DNA of 64,000 nucleotides, taken from NCBI GenBank assembly GCA_051530055.1, contig CM121342.1:6634001-6698000 (forward strand). Direction: 5' to 3'. Made by a program: the position numbers and the translations under genes. Below the pieces are notes generated by a model. That model saw only the letters and a list, made by a program, of their open reading frames with translations, was not told where the DNA came from and did not search any database. Below, piece after piece: positions 12,686 to 25,667 of this stretch. How positions within the stretch are numbered: position 1 is the first letter of the stretch; each line of letters opens with the position of its first letter. Source of the DNA: Neoechinorhynchus agilis. Lineage: Eukaryota; Acanthocephala.

Positions 12686-12839
12686 AAATATCGGGAGAGA
12701 TAATTTTATGTTACTTTCCACATTTCTCCTACTCTCTCTGTTGGGATTTGTAGATGTTTTCTTAATATGATATTCCGCATCGGAGTAATCCTCGTCGTTT
12801 TCCACATTAAAGTTCAATTCCCCATCGCCTTCCATATCT
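12686..12839 (-). CDS. small acidic open frame, possible exon
   Basis: On the minus strand an ATG opens about 51 codons beginning MEGDGELNFNVENDEDYSDA and ending at a TAG. The acidic, low-complexity start looks like the N-terminus of a nuclear or regulatory protein, but I recognise no family. No convincing partner exon was found downstream. It could be a true first exon or chance. Confidence 0.25.
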
Positions 12840-13273
12840 CAATTATGCCGTCTGAAGAGGCACGGCGGGAATGTTTCCACAATCATTCAACTGTGTCGAC
12901 ATTGAAGGCACTGCAAAAAAAGAAGACTTGAGAACACAAAGTTCCATTTAGTAACGAACGAATGGATAAAGTCACATCTTCATTCTAAAACGAGCTTTGA
13001 CTCATTAATCCGAGCATGTACTCCAAAAACGCATTTTTTCTCTAAAAAAAGGAGACTCCCATTACATAACTGACAATTCCTTTTATCTTTTATAGACAAT
13101 TAATACTTTTCTACTCCAGGACAGTTCTCGCTCTAAAGTAGCAGTAATTTGTCTTTTAGACGCCCTTTTGAATTTCCGTCAATATCACAGGATGCGTGAA
13201 TTTACGATTATTTTCATTCTTTAAATTTTCACATCTAACAAAAACCAATGTCTTCTTTAATCAGGAAGTTAAA

Positions 13274-15547
13274 ATGCCGTGTGATGCCAGTCGGAGTTTG
13301 TCCAGAAAAGGTTAGTATAGCAGCAGTCCTTCTCAATGTTTCAATGTGTAATCTTAAAAGGAAAACGAAACTGGCTTCGATTCACCCGCCCTAAAATCAA
13401 TCAACAACATTCTTTCAAATGAAATTATTCTAAAGTTTGTAAACATTTTCTTTAACAGAAATCTTAAACTCCTTTTTTCGAACAGTATTATGTCTTACCT
13501 CGAACAAGAAGATCTTTGCAAATGCGCAATGGTTTGTAAATTGTGGCATGATTTAGCCTACCAACCAACCAATTGGACTTCAATTGATCTAAGTGCTTAT
13601 CGGGAAAAAGTCACCGTTGGTGTCTTTTCCGAATAGATGACAATTCTCATCGATTTCAATTGTAGGGTAAAGTTCTCAAAAATCTGGTAAAACGATCTGC
13701 AGAATGCATGGAATGGATCGATATGGAGAATTGTATTTATATAAAAGACGCCGATATCGGGTCGGTACAAGGGTTTCCTCGGATTTAATATTCAAAAAAT
13801 ACTACTCGTAGACATCTAACAAAAAGAAACACCAATCTGATGCATTTGAGCATTCGACAATGTCATAAACTATCCAATGTGTAAGTTCTAAAACCAAAAA
13901 AATTGTCATTTTATCATTTTAAACCAAAATCCGTTCTTTAGAATTCTTTGAGCTAAAATGGTAACGCAAAATGTAGAAATCTATTAATTTTATCGATCAT
14001 TTTAACTACGAATTCTTAAAAGTGATTCATTTTCGTACGGATTTTGATCGATTTAAGAGAATTGACCAGAAGTTTAAACCAAAATCCGCTCTTTAGAATT
14101 CTTTGAGCTAAAATGGTAACGCAAAATGTGGAAATCTATTAATTTTATCGATCATTTTAACTACGAATTCTTAAAAGTGATTCATTTTCGTACGGATTTT
14201 GATCGATTTAAGAGAACTGACCAGAATTTTAAACCAAAATCCGTTCTTTAGAATTCTTTGAGCTAAAATGGTAACGCAAAATGTGGAAATCTATTAATTT
14301 TATCGATCATTTTAACTACGAATTCTTAAAAGTGATTCATTTTCGTACGGATTTTGATCGATTTAAGAGAATTGACCAGAAGTTTAAACCAAAATCCGTT
14401 CTTTAGAATTCTTTGAGCTAAAATGGTAACGCAAAATGTAGAAATCTATTAATTTTATCGATCATTTTAACTACGAATTCTTAAAAGTGATTCATTTTCG
14501 TACGGATTTTGATCGATTTAAGAGAACTGACCAGAATTTTAAACCAAAATCCGTTCTATAGAAAACAAAAATGCGTTAAGCACAAAATGAATGGTGGAGT
14601 TTTATAATAAATATTAAAAAAAATTTAAAATTTGATCAGAGGACTCACCATTTTGAACGAATTCTTTTTTAGTTCGATGATAGACATCGGTTTAAGATGT
14701 TCTCATTTGGTTTCATTGGACATATCATCATGCTCACTAATATCCGATGACGGAATAAAAGCTATTTGGTACGATAAGACTTGTTTGTTGATTAAAGAAT
14801 CTCTTCATCAGTCAAGGATGTCCTCGAATTCTTTTCCTCGACATATCCTGGTGCTACCTCATAACGGAAATCGGGTTTAAAATGATATTTGAAACACTTC
14901 GCGATTTAACTTCTATAAAAACCACCGGATGCAACAATGTATGGTGTTTTTCTTATTTATCATACAAAAAACTTCTTTACAAAAGTTGTCAGACAGTGCA
15001 CTTTTGTCCGTTACATCTCCTTTGATCAATTTATGTCGAATCAATTTTAATCGATGTTTGGTAATTGATTTCTAAAATCCGATTTTATTCTACAAAATTG
15101 CGTGTAGGCACTAAGAGACGAAGGATTCAACCGAATGGTTTTATTCTGCAATAACCTCAGAAATCTAAAAATTTCAGGATGTACTTCTTTAACAGACGAA
15201 GCGGTCATTGCTATAGGAGACCATTGCCCAGAATTAAGGTATTTTCTGAAAATCGAAATTTTTGTTTTTTAATTTATAAATTAGACTATTCGAAGCATCC
15301 AATTGTCCTCTTATTTCTGATGCAGGAATCGTTCGACTTGTAAAGGTATTAAAAACTTGAATTGTTGCTATTTTATCAATCGCATAACAGAAATGCCAAC
15401 ATCTTCAAAGGCTTGATCTTGAGGAATGCTTTATGGTAAGTGAAACCTAATTTTCGTCATATATTTGAGTGATAAACATTTTACTCTTTTTTTCGATTGT
15501 AGTCTTTTCTATCGGACGTTTTAAAGAAAACGATTCGCTGCTTGTGA
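13274..15547 (+). CDS. F-box/leucine-rich-repeat protein, FBXL2/FBXL20-like
   Basis: Twelve exons can be traced: about 13274-13310, 13361-13434, 13486-13619, 13666-13760, 13827-13880, 14673-14768, 14812-14938, 14986-15060, 15108-15238, 15285-15345, 15391-15435 and 15503-15547. The protein starts with an F-box (LSNEIIL, then SYLEQEDLCKCAMVCKLWHD) followed by cysteine-containing LRRs, for example SHLVSLDISSCSLISDDGI, NNLRNLKISGCTSLTDEAV and QHLQRLDLEECFM. These follow FBXL2/20 in order. Such proteins are substrate receptors of SCF ubiquitin ligases: the F-box binds SKP1 and the LRRs bind the target. At about 325 residues it lacks roughly the last 100 of vertebrate FBXL2/20, including the C-terminal lipidation motif. 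The joins after exons 1 and 3 are uncertain by a few bases. A 154-bp array inflates intron 5. Confidence 0.85.
13905..14560. repeat. ~154-bp tandem array in FBXL intron 5
   Basis: Just over four units, each with AAACCAAAATCCGTTCTTTAG, GGTAACGCAAAATGT and GTACGGATTTTGATCG. The TTCTTTAG in every unit resembles a 3' splice site, but the acceptor actually used appears to be the TTCTTTTTTAG at 14,671, outside the array. Confidence 0.92.
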
Positions 15548-15657
15548 AAAGAAACGCTGAAATTTATCCTTTTAAGTATTTAGTCCACTTTTTGATACTA
15601 AAATATTTCTCATAAATTTGTGGTACCGTCATCAGCTCTACCATTCAAATTAATTCC

Positions 15658-15663
15658 AATAAA
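15658..15663 (+). terminator. candidate poly(A) signal of the FBXL gene
   Basis: AATAAA lies about 110 bp past the TGA at 15,547 and before the 73-bp array. It supports the transcript ending here, so the short protein may be the true product rather than a gene cut by the array. Confidence 0.4.
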
Positions 15664-15689
15664 AATTCAGGAATATCGATATAGCGCCA

Positions 15690-17405
15690 CAAAAGTCTCT
15701 TTTCTAAAACCGAGTAGAATTTTTTTGTAAAGATATTGCGAGCGAATGGTTCTTTGATTCCCCAAAAGTCGCGTTTCTAAAATCGAGTAGAATATTTTTT
15801 GTAAAGATATTACGAGCGAATGGTTCTTTGATTCCCCAAAATTCGCTTTTCTAAAATCGAGTAGAATATTTTTTTAAAGATATTACGAGCGAATTGTTCT
15901 TTGTTTCCCCAAAAGTCGCTTTTCTAAAATCGAGTAAATTTTTTTTAAAGATATTACGAGCGAATTGTTCTTTGATTCCCCAAAAGTCGCTTTTCTAAAA
16001 TCGAGTAAATTTTTTTTAAAGATATTACGAGCGAATGGTTTTTGTTTCCCAAAAAGTCGCTTTTCTAAAATCGAGTAAATATTTTTTTAAAGATATTACG
16101 AGCGAATGGTTTTTTGTTTCCCCAAAAGTCGCTTTTCTAAAATCGAGTAGAATATTTTTTTAAAGATATTACGAGCGAATGGTTCTTTGATTCCCCAAAA
16201 GTCGCTTTTCTAAAATCGAGTATATTTTTTTAAAGATATTACGAGCGAATGGTTCTTTGATTCCCCAAAAGTCGCTTTTCTAAAATCGAGTAGAATATTT
16301 TTTTAAAGATATTACGAGCGAATGGTTCTTTGATTCCCCAAAAGTCGCTTTTCTAAAATCGAGTAGAATATTTTTTTAAAGATATTACGAGCGAATGGTT
16401 TTTGATTCCCCAAAAGTCGCTTTTCTAAAATCGAGTAGAATATTTTTTTAAAGATATTACGAGCGAATGGTTCTTTGATTCCCCAAAGTCGCTTTTCTAA
16501 AATCGAGTAGAATATTTTTTTAAAGATATTACGAGCGAATGGTTCTTTGATTCCCCAAAAGTCGCTTTTCTAAAATCGAGTAGAATATTTTTAAAGATAT
16601 TACGAGCGAATGGTTTTTGTTTCCCAAAAGTCGCTTTTCTAAAATCGAGTAGAATATTTTTTTAAAGATATTACGAGCAATGTTCTTTGATTCCCCAAAA
16701 GTCGCTTTTCTAAAATCGAGTAGAATATTTTTTTAAAGATATTACGAGCGAATGGTTCTTTGATTCCCCAAAAGTCGCTTTTCTAAAATCGAGTAGAATA
16801 TTTTTTTTAAAGATATTACGAGCGAATGGTTCTTTGATTCCCCAAAAGTCGCTTTTCTAAAATCGAGTAGAATATTTTTTTAAAGATATTACGAGCGAAT
16901 GGTTCTTTGATTCCCCAAAAGTCGCTTTTCTAAAATCGAGTAGAATATTTTTTTAAAGATATTACGAGCGAATGGTTCTTTGATTCCCCAAAAGTCGCTT
17001 TTCTAAAATCGAGTAGAATATTTTTTTAAAGATATTACGAGCGAATTGTTCTTTGATTCCCCAAAAGTCGCTTTTCTAAAATCGAGTAGAATATTTTTTT
17101 AAAGATATTACGAGCGAATGGTTCTTTGATTCCCCAAAAGTCGCTTTTCTAAAATCGAGTAGAATATTTTTTTAAAGATATTACGAGCGAATGGTTCTTT
17201 GATTCCCCAAAAGTCGCTTTTCTAAAATCGAGTAGAATATTTTTTTAAAGATATTACGAGCGAATTGTTTGATTTCCCCAAAAGTCGCTTTTCTAAAATC
17301 GAGTAGAATATTTTTTTAAAGATATTACGAGCGAATGGTTCTTTGATTCCCCAAAAGTCGCTTTTCTAAAATCGAGTAGAATATTTTTTAAAGATATTAC
17401 GAGCA
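15690..17405. repeat. 73-bp tandem array, about 23 copies
   Basis: The unit includes TTCTAAAATCGAGTAGAATA, AAAGATATTACGAGCGAATG and TTCCCCAAAAGTCGC. Copies differ mainly in the length of the T-run and in short losses such as TTTGTTT for TTTGATT. It directly follows the FBXL gene. Confidence 0.95.
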
Positions 17406-17409
17406 CTAT

Positions 17410-20400
17410 TGCATTTGTCATAATACTTCGTTCAGTTACGTATTACTAAACAGATTTGGAATCAGCGCGTTAAGATGTACGGAAAAATCACTAAATTTGC
17501 AAGAATCATTAAAATAAGATAGCACAGTTGAAATCAGCGCATTAGATATGCTCAAAATGTTTTACTATTTCGTAACTACTTTCGAGCACAACAGATTTAA
17601 CTGAGGTGTCTTTTATGAACTTCAATCCTAAAACTAAGTGTCAAAATTTAACAAGCAACATCAAACCGTTATTGCAGGTAAATTCAGCGTCAAAAGTAGA
17701 TCTAGAAAAGTTAATTACATCTTAAATTGATTGATTTTTTAATATCAATAATCAAGGTAGTTGGTCTAAAAATGTTACAACAAATAACTCAAGAACCATG
17801 ACAGCTATCGAGAATCCGAAAACAGATTTGGAATCAGCGCGTTAAGATGTACTAAATCAGCTGATTCCGTACACTACAGCCGTAATGTTCGCATCGGAAA
17901 TCGCATTATCATATTTTGCCAATATTCACAAGAGGGAAAAATCACTAAATTTGCAAGAATCATTAAAATCAGATAACACCATTGAAATCAGCGCATTAGA
18001 TATGCTCAAAATGTTTTACTATTTCGTAACTACTTTCGAGCACAACAGATTTAACTTAGCTGTATTTTATGAACTTCAATCCTAAAACTAAGTGTCAAAA
18101 TTTAACAAGCAACATCAAACCGTTATTGCAGGTGAATTCAGCGTCAAAAGTAGATCTAGAAAAGTTAATTTTATCTTAAATTGATTGATGTTTTCATATC
18201 AATAATCAAGGTAGTTGGTCGCAAAATGTTACAACAAATAACTCAAGAAACATGACAGCTATCGAGAATCCGAAAACAGATTTGGAATCAGCGCGTAAAG
18301 ATGTACTAAATTGGCTGATTTCGTACACTACAGCCGTAATATTCGCATCGGAAATCGCATTATCATATTTTGCCAATATTCACAAGAGGGAAAAATCACT
18401 AAATTTGCAAAAATCATTAAAATAAGATAACACAGTTGAAATCAGCGCATTAGATATGCTCAAAATGTTTTACTATTTCGTAACTACTTTCGAGCACAAC
18501 AGATTTAACTGAGGTGTCTTTTATGAACTTCAATCCTAAAACTAAGTGTCAAAATTTAACAAGCAACATCAAACCGTTATTGCGGGTGAATTCAGCGTCA
18601 AAAGTAGATCTAGAAAAGTTTATTATATCTTAAATTGATTGATGTTTTCATATCAATAATCAAGGTAGTTGGTCTAAAAATGTTACAACCAATAACTCAA
18701 GAACCATGACAGCTATCGAGAATCCGAAAACAAATTTGGAATCAGCGCGTTAAGATGTACTAAATCAGCTGATTCCGTACACTACAGCCGTAATATTCGC
18801 ATCGGAAATCGCATTATCATGTTTTGCCAATATTCACAAGAGGGAAAGATCACTAAATTTGCAAGAATCATTAAAATCAGATAACACCATTGAAATCAGC
18901 GCATTAGATATGCTTCAAATGTTTTACTATTTCGTAACTACTTTCAAGCACAACAGATTTAACTTAGCTGTCTTTTATGAACTTCAATCCTAAAACTAAG
19001 TGTCAAAATTTAACAAACAACATCAAACCGTTATTGCAGGTGAATTCAGCGTCAAAAGTAGATCTAGAAAAGTTAATTTTATCTTAAATTGATTGATGTT
19101 TTCATATCAATAATCAAGGTAGTTGGTCGCAAAATGTTACAACAAATAACTCAAGAAACATGACAGCTATCGAGAATCCGAAAACAGATTTGGAATCAGC
19201 GCGTAAAGATGTACTAAATTGGCTGATTTCGTACACTACAGCCGTAATATTCGCATCGGAAATCGCATTATCATATTTTGCCAATATTCACAAGAGGGAA
19301 AAATCTCTAAATTTGCAAGAATCATTAAAATAAGATAACACAGCTGAAATCAGCGCATTAGATATGCTCAAAATGTTTTACTATTTCGTGACTACTTACG
19401 AGCACAACAGATTTAACTTAGGTGTCTTTTATGAACTTCAATCCTAAAACTAAGTTTTAAAATTTAACAAGCAACATCAAACCTTTATTGCAGGTGAATT
19501 CAGCGTCAAAAGTAGATCTAGAAAAGCTAATAATATCTTAAATTGATTGATTTTTTAATATCAATAATCAAGGTAGTTGGTCTCAAAATGTAACAACAAA
19601 TAACTCAAGAACCATGACAGCTATCGAGAATCCGAAAACAGATTTGGAATCAGCGCGTTAAGATGTACTAAATTAGCTGATTCCGTACACTACATCCGTT
19701 ATATTCGCATCGGAAATCGCATTATCATATTTTGCCAATACTCACAAGAGGGAAAAATCACTAAATTTGCAAGAATCATTAAAATCAGATAACACCATTG
19801 AAATCAGCGCATTAGATATGCTCAAAATGTTTTACTATTTCGTAACTACTTTCGAGCACAACAGATTTAACTTAGCTGTCTTTTATGAACTTCAATCCTA
19901 AAACTAAGTGTCAAATTTTAACAAGCAACATCAAACCGTTATTGCAGGTGAATTCAGCGTCAAAAGTAGATCTAGAAAAGTTAATTTTATCTTAAATTGA
20001 TTGATGTTTTCATATCAATAATCAAGGTAGTTGGTCTTAAAATGTTACAACAAATAACTCAAGAACCATGACAGCTATCGAGAATCCGAAAACAGATTTG
20101 GAATCAGCGCGTTAAGATGTACTAAATCAGCTGATTCCGTACACTACAGCCGTAATATTCGCATCGGAAATCGCATTATCATATTTTGCCAATATTCACA
20201 AGAGGGAAAAATCACAAAATTTGCAAGAATTATTAAGATCAGATAACACCATTGAAATCAGCGCGTTAGATATGCTCAAAATATTTTACTATTTCGTAAC
20301 TACTTTCGAGCACAACAGATTTAACTTAGCTGTCTTTTATGAACTTCAATCCTAAAACTAAGTGTCAAAATTTTACAAGCAACATCAAACCGTTATTGCA

Positions 20401-20555
20401 GGTGAATTCAGCGTCAAAAGTAGATCTAGAAAAGTTAATTATGTCTTAAATTGATTGATGTTTTCATATAAATAATCAAGGTAGCTAGTCTCAAAATGTT
20501 ACAACAAATAACTCAAGAACCATGACAGCTATCGAGAATCCGAAAACAGATTAAT
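17410..20555. repeat. ~455-bp tandem array, about 7 units in a two-subtype pattern
   Basis: Units start near AAAACAGATTTGGAATCAGC at about 17,818, 18,277, 18,727, 19,178, 19,634 and 20,091, with a partial copy before. Each contains a plus-strand frame of about 90 codons with phrases NMTAIENPKTDLESA, IFASEIALSYFANIHK and FVTTFEHNRFN. Two subtypes alternate: one has a stop after SAR and reads KSDNTIE; the other reads SARKDVLNW but has a stop before DNT. No unit is open throughout. I do not recognise the protein. The array may be multiplied exon debris or a decayed tandem gene family just 5' of the dynein gene. Confidence 0.85.
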
Positions 20556-20643
20556 CATATTCATTTGTAAGCGAAATTCCACACTTTGGAAAGGTTTGAT
20601 TTCTCGTTTTTTTTCGCAACAAAATGCTATATTAAGCTTTTAG

Positions 20644-23600
20644 GAAATTATGCTAAATTTAAAATGTATACCAGCGCTTTATTACGATATTGACGTTGAC
20701 GTTAATCAATCGATTCAACTTGTAACGCAATTTCTTTTTGATAATTTGCCTATTTTTTACAATCGTGTACGCGTGTACCAAAATAAATTCGAGTCTTCAA
20801 TATATAAAGGTCTTATTGATTCCACAAATTTATTGAGGTACACATTGTTTTTCACTTTAATCGAACTAAAACAATTTTAAATAGTGAAATTAATGCTGAA
20901 ACTGACATGGATGAGTTGCAAGATGCGATCAAGAGATCTGCAGAAATTCCCGAAAAAATCAATGAATTGTTCAGAGATGATGTGATTGAAATAGGTGGAG
21001 TAAGAGCGTCAGTTCGTGAAGTTAAAGCACAACTCCAGAGAAAAATTAACGATGTGATCGTGAACCTCCTCGATTTTTACACAGTTGCTTTCAATCGTCA
21101 GTTACAAGAGGTAAGTTCGCGTGCTTATTTTTCTGTTAAAAGTCGTTTTTCCAATATAGCCGACGGAATTATGTAAAGAACTTGTAAGCATTATCATTGC
21201 TAAGCCCGATAACATTAATGAAGTCTACCAAAAGAGAGATAATCTTAAAAAAGTGCAAGAAAGAGCGAACCTTTTAAGCGTAAGATGACTTTTATGCATC
21301 ATCCGAAATTATTTTTCGGTTTTTGCATTAAATAGAGTTTTCAAAACAATTTCAATCGTGAACTCACAGATTAATGATGCTGTGAACCATAATGATTTTA
21401 TTGTGCACTTTTTCGTAATTTTTTGCGAACTCCAGTATCTGTGCAAATTGAAAAAAAAGGCAACGTTTTTTCAGTTTAATTTAGGCAGATATTTAATGGT
21501 ATCCACGTTCAATTAATAAAAAAGCTAACTATAGTTTTAATATAGAGTTTTTAATTTCACTAATGTCAAAATGACACGAATCCGACAAAGATTGCATTGT
21601 GTCTTTGATTTCAATCGGAGGGAATTCCAATTTATTGATGGTTGCAACCTTATTAACCTCCCCGACGACTGATTTGCAACTATCAATAAAGATAATGATT
21701 TTTCTCCGTTTTAATAAAAATTTGTTAAATTAACATTAGGCGGTTTCAAAAAGGTGATACAAATTCGATATATCATGATTATAGGCGGATGCTGAGAGAT
21801 TGTTACCGTACGTCTGGACGTATTCACAAGCTGGATACTCAGCCCCAGACGATATAATTAAACAAATGTAAATAAAAGGTTTTTTTGAACACTAATTAGA
21901 AACAAATAGGACTGATATAATAAAAATGCCGACAATTGTGGCTAGTGTGTTACCGTTGTGCCATCAAAAGTTAAATATGTTTGGTCAATCCTTAAAGATA
22001 AATCACACAAAAATTCAAATTGATTTTATTCGTCGTTTAAATGATCTAAAGGTTTGAAATGCTGTATCTTTCTATTAATGAAATCTTTTTCAATACAGGA
22101 AAACATCCGTACTATTCAAAGCGAACGAAATCCATCCAAAGCCGCTGAGATGACTGCTTTATGTACATTGATTGATGAAGAGTTGGGCAGTATTGAAGAG
22201 GAAGCGAGGACTATTGAATATAGAGAATTTTTGTATAAGTTGCCACGTAGACATGTTTGTTTTTTTTAATAATGTTTACGCTTCTAATTCTTTAAGTTTA
22301 GTTCACAAATTTCTCTAAACATCGAAGAGACTACTACCAGTATCGTGACATTTGGATTTCTCTTTCTACATGGCAGCAAATTCTCATGGATTGGAACACT
22401 GCTGCCATCTATGACTTTGATGCTTCTCAACTCGAGAATATCCTGTCAAAAGGGTACAAGACAATATCTTCATTTGTTGAATCTACAACCGAAGATCATG
22501 GTAAGTTTAGTTATTGGATTTCTTCAACAATACTTACAATGAACTTTTGCGTTTGGTTAGACTTAATGGAAGCATGCAAGAATGTTAAATCCGAAATGGA
22601 ATCTATGATGCCATATTTGCAAATGGCTATTCTGCTAAACTCAATCGGATTGAAGGATTCAAGTTGGAATAAGGTACTTTTGGAAATTTATTTACATAAA
22701 ATGATAAGCATTTTTTTAGTTATCGGAGTTAACAGGGATACCCTTCTCAAAGGATAAATCTTTAACAGGTAGTCGATGTGTAGAACTTGGTATCTATAAA
22801 GACCTGGGAAGTATTAATACCGTAGCGGAAATGGTAGAAAATGATAAAAAAATCGCTCAGGTAATCTCAGTCTTACAAGATAAAATCCACCATTGTTTTT
22901 ATGGAAATCTTCTCGTAATTTATCTTGGCGTTTCTAACTGATTTAATTTAGACAAAATGCTCGGTTTAAACTCGAGCTTAGCGATATTTATCCATTGTTG
23001 TAATTTTTAGATTTAATTTAGACAAAATGCTCGGTTTAAACTCGAGCTTAACGATATTTATCCATTGTTTGTAATTTTTAGATTTAATTTAGACAAAATG
23101 CTCGGTTTAAACTCGAGCTTAGCGATATTTATCCATTGTTTGTAATTTTTAGATTTAATTTAGACAAAATGCTCGGTTTAAACTCGAGCTTAGCGATATT
23201 TATCCATTGTTTGTAATTTTTAGATTTAATTTAGACAAAATGCTCGGTTTAAACTCGAGCTTAGCGATATTTATCCATTGTTTGTAATTTTTAGATTTAA
23301 TTTAGACAAAATGCTCGGTTTAAACTCGAGCTTAACGATATTTATCCATTGTTTGTAATTTTTAGATTTAATTTAGACAAAATGCTCGGTTTAAGCTCGA
23401 GCTTAGCGATATTTATCCATTGTTTGTAATTTTTAGATTTAATTTAGACAAAATGCTCGGTTTAAACTCGAGCTTAGCGATATTTATCCACGGTTGTAAT
23501 TTTTAGATTTAATTTAGACAAAATGCTCGGTTTAAACTCGAGCTTAGCGATATTTATCCATTGTTTGTAATTTTTAGATTTAATTTAGACAAAATGCTCG

Positions 23601-25667
23601 GTTTAAACTCGAGCTTAGCGATATTTATCCACGGTTGTAATTTTTAGATTTAATTTAGACAAAATGCTCGGTTTAAACTCGAGCTTAACGATATTTATCC
23701 ATTGTTTGTAATTTTTAGATTTAATTTAGACAAAATGCTCGGTTTAAACTCGAGCTTAACGATATTTATCCACGGTTGTAATTTTTAGATTTAATTTAGA
23801 CAAAATGCTCGGTTTAAGCTCGAGCTTATCGATATTTATCCATTGTTTGTAATTTTTAGATTAAATTTAGACAAAATGTTCGGTTTAAGCTAGAGCTTAG
23901 CGATATTTATCCACGGTTACTCTCAATAATCTACAAGAAAAGTAAACTTGATTGTTCCATCTCTTCAATTTTTTGAGATGTTTGTACCATGTAAAGAAAT
24001 GCTATAATTTTATTTTCGATCTATATTTCGCTTACAAATATTTTATTATTAGAAGGTGATTCAAACGTCAATATTAGGACCAAAAAGCTTTTTGAAATGT
24101 ATTTTTTCGCTTTAATTTTTCGAAACAGGCTTCCTAATTGGCGGAAATCCGGATGCGTGTAAAAATAACGTTTTTTTCGGACTTTTGTGATCAAAATGAA
24201 GACTGACATCTTTTGCTTAAACACTCAAACTAAATCTAAATAAATTTGTTTAATTTTTTTAACTTTTTACCCAATAACACCAATTGGAATTTTGATTTCC
24301 TTTGACTCTATCCTTTATTTAGTTTCTCCAAAAATTGGATGCTTTTTACGATATTTGTGTGATTGAAACAGTGAAGATGCATGACCACACTGTATTCCGT
24401 TTGTCGGACGAATTAATTGCATTCACGGATGAAAACGTCGTTCAAGCTCAAAGTTTACTGCTGTATCCAGCTGACGATGAACTAAAGACTAAATTGGTTG
24501 GTTGGTCCAAGAAGTTAAAAATGATACAGGTACCTTTTTATCTATTATCGTGGTTACTTTCAATTTTTGTTTAGGACAATGTAGAAGATTGGATGGAATG
24601 TCAACGTCTTTATTTATACCTTGAGCCGCTTTTTAAAGGATCGGATATTCAATATCAACTTCCAAATGAAACCCGTAATTTCATATCCGCTTCGAGATTA
24701 TGGAATCGAATTATTAGATTAGTTGACGAAAACAAAGCAAATGTAATTCTTTTTTGGACATAGAAATATTCTCCAAGTTTTTCATTTCAAATTTAAGGCT
24801 GCAAAAGTATGTTCACATGCGAGACTAAAGGCTGTTATAAAGGAAGCTCAGAAATTAATGGATACAATACAAAAAGGATTACTCACTTATATCGAAGGAA
24901 AACGAGGAATTTTTCCGAGATTCTATTTCCTGTCTAATGATGAACTTTTGCAAATATTGGCTAAAGCCACGGATCCTGTAGCCGTCCAGGATCATCTTTA
25001 TAAGTGTTTTGAAAATATTGTCAAGGTTTGTGGGCTTAAAAGCGTCTTACTTTTATAGGGATTATTAATTTGTAGAGGTTGCTTTTATTAAGTTCTACAA
25101 TTTTTGATAAAACTGCTAAATTGAATTATTTGAGGTAAAATTTGAAGACGACATGAGAATATCCGCAATGGTTTCGAGTGAAGGCGAGTCTGTTAAACTC
25201 GAAAGCGAGTTGTATCCATCTGATGTTGTAGAGGAATGGATGCAAAAACTCGAAAATAATATGATTTTCACTTTGAAGACGCTCACTCGAGAATCGTTAG
25301 AGCACTTTTACAAGGTTAAATACTCGTAACAATGATGGAGTAGTAAAATTTATGTTTTCTATAGAACGAGAAAATTGATTGGATTTTTCGATGGCCTGGC
25401 CAAATAGTAATTGCTGTTAGCCAGCTCATTTGGACAGCCAACACTTGCACCGGTATCCAGAACAACTCTTTGAATGAGTGTTATAAAAATCAACTTGCTA
25501 ACATTGAATATTTAAAGAATTTAATCTCACGGCCACTCAGTGCAGCACAACAGGAAACACTAAAAGCTCTGATTGTGATCGAGGTTCATTCAAGGGATGT
25601 ATTGGTTAAATTGATACAGGAGAAGATTAGGTCGTTGAGCGAATTCGATTGGACAAGCCAACTTAGG
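20644..25667 (+). CDS. DNAH1: DNAH1 exons: tail and linker
   Basis: Exons include about 20644-20837, 20885-21110, 21160-21279, one near 21788-21870, one near 21912-22051, then several to 22860, and four between 24322 and 25667. They encode tail helices ([12 protein letters not shown]), the linker ([16 protein letters not shown]) and the conserved [14 protein letters not shown] and [12 protein letters not shown] segments. A further small exon near 21,336-21,420 is plausible. The join near 25,075-25,140, between CFENIVK and [10 protein letters not shown], could not be fixed exactly. The linker changes position during the ATPase cycle to produce the power stroke. Confidence 0.85.

Larger units (their letters stand above)
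11781..13273. other. intergenic with one inverted repeat and one small open frame
   Basis: This stretch separates the 182-bp array from the F-box gene. It holds the inverted repeat at 12,184-12,273 and the small minus-strand open frame near 12,690-12,839, listed separately. I see no other feature. Confidence 0.5.

Noticed and set aside
20650-20880. ATG at 20,650 as the certain DNAH1 start
   Set aside because: A good acceptor (AAGCTTTTAG) lies just upstream and DNAH1 proteins usually have a longer tail, so this may be an internal Met.
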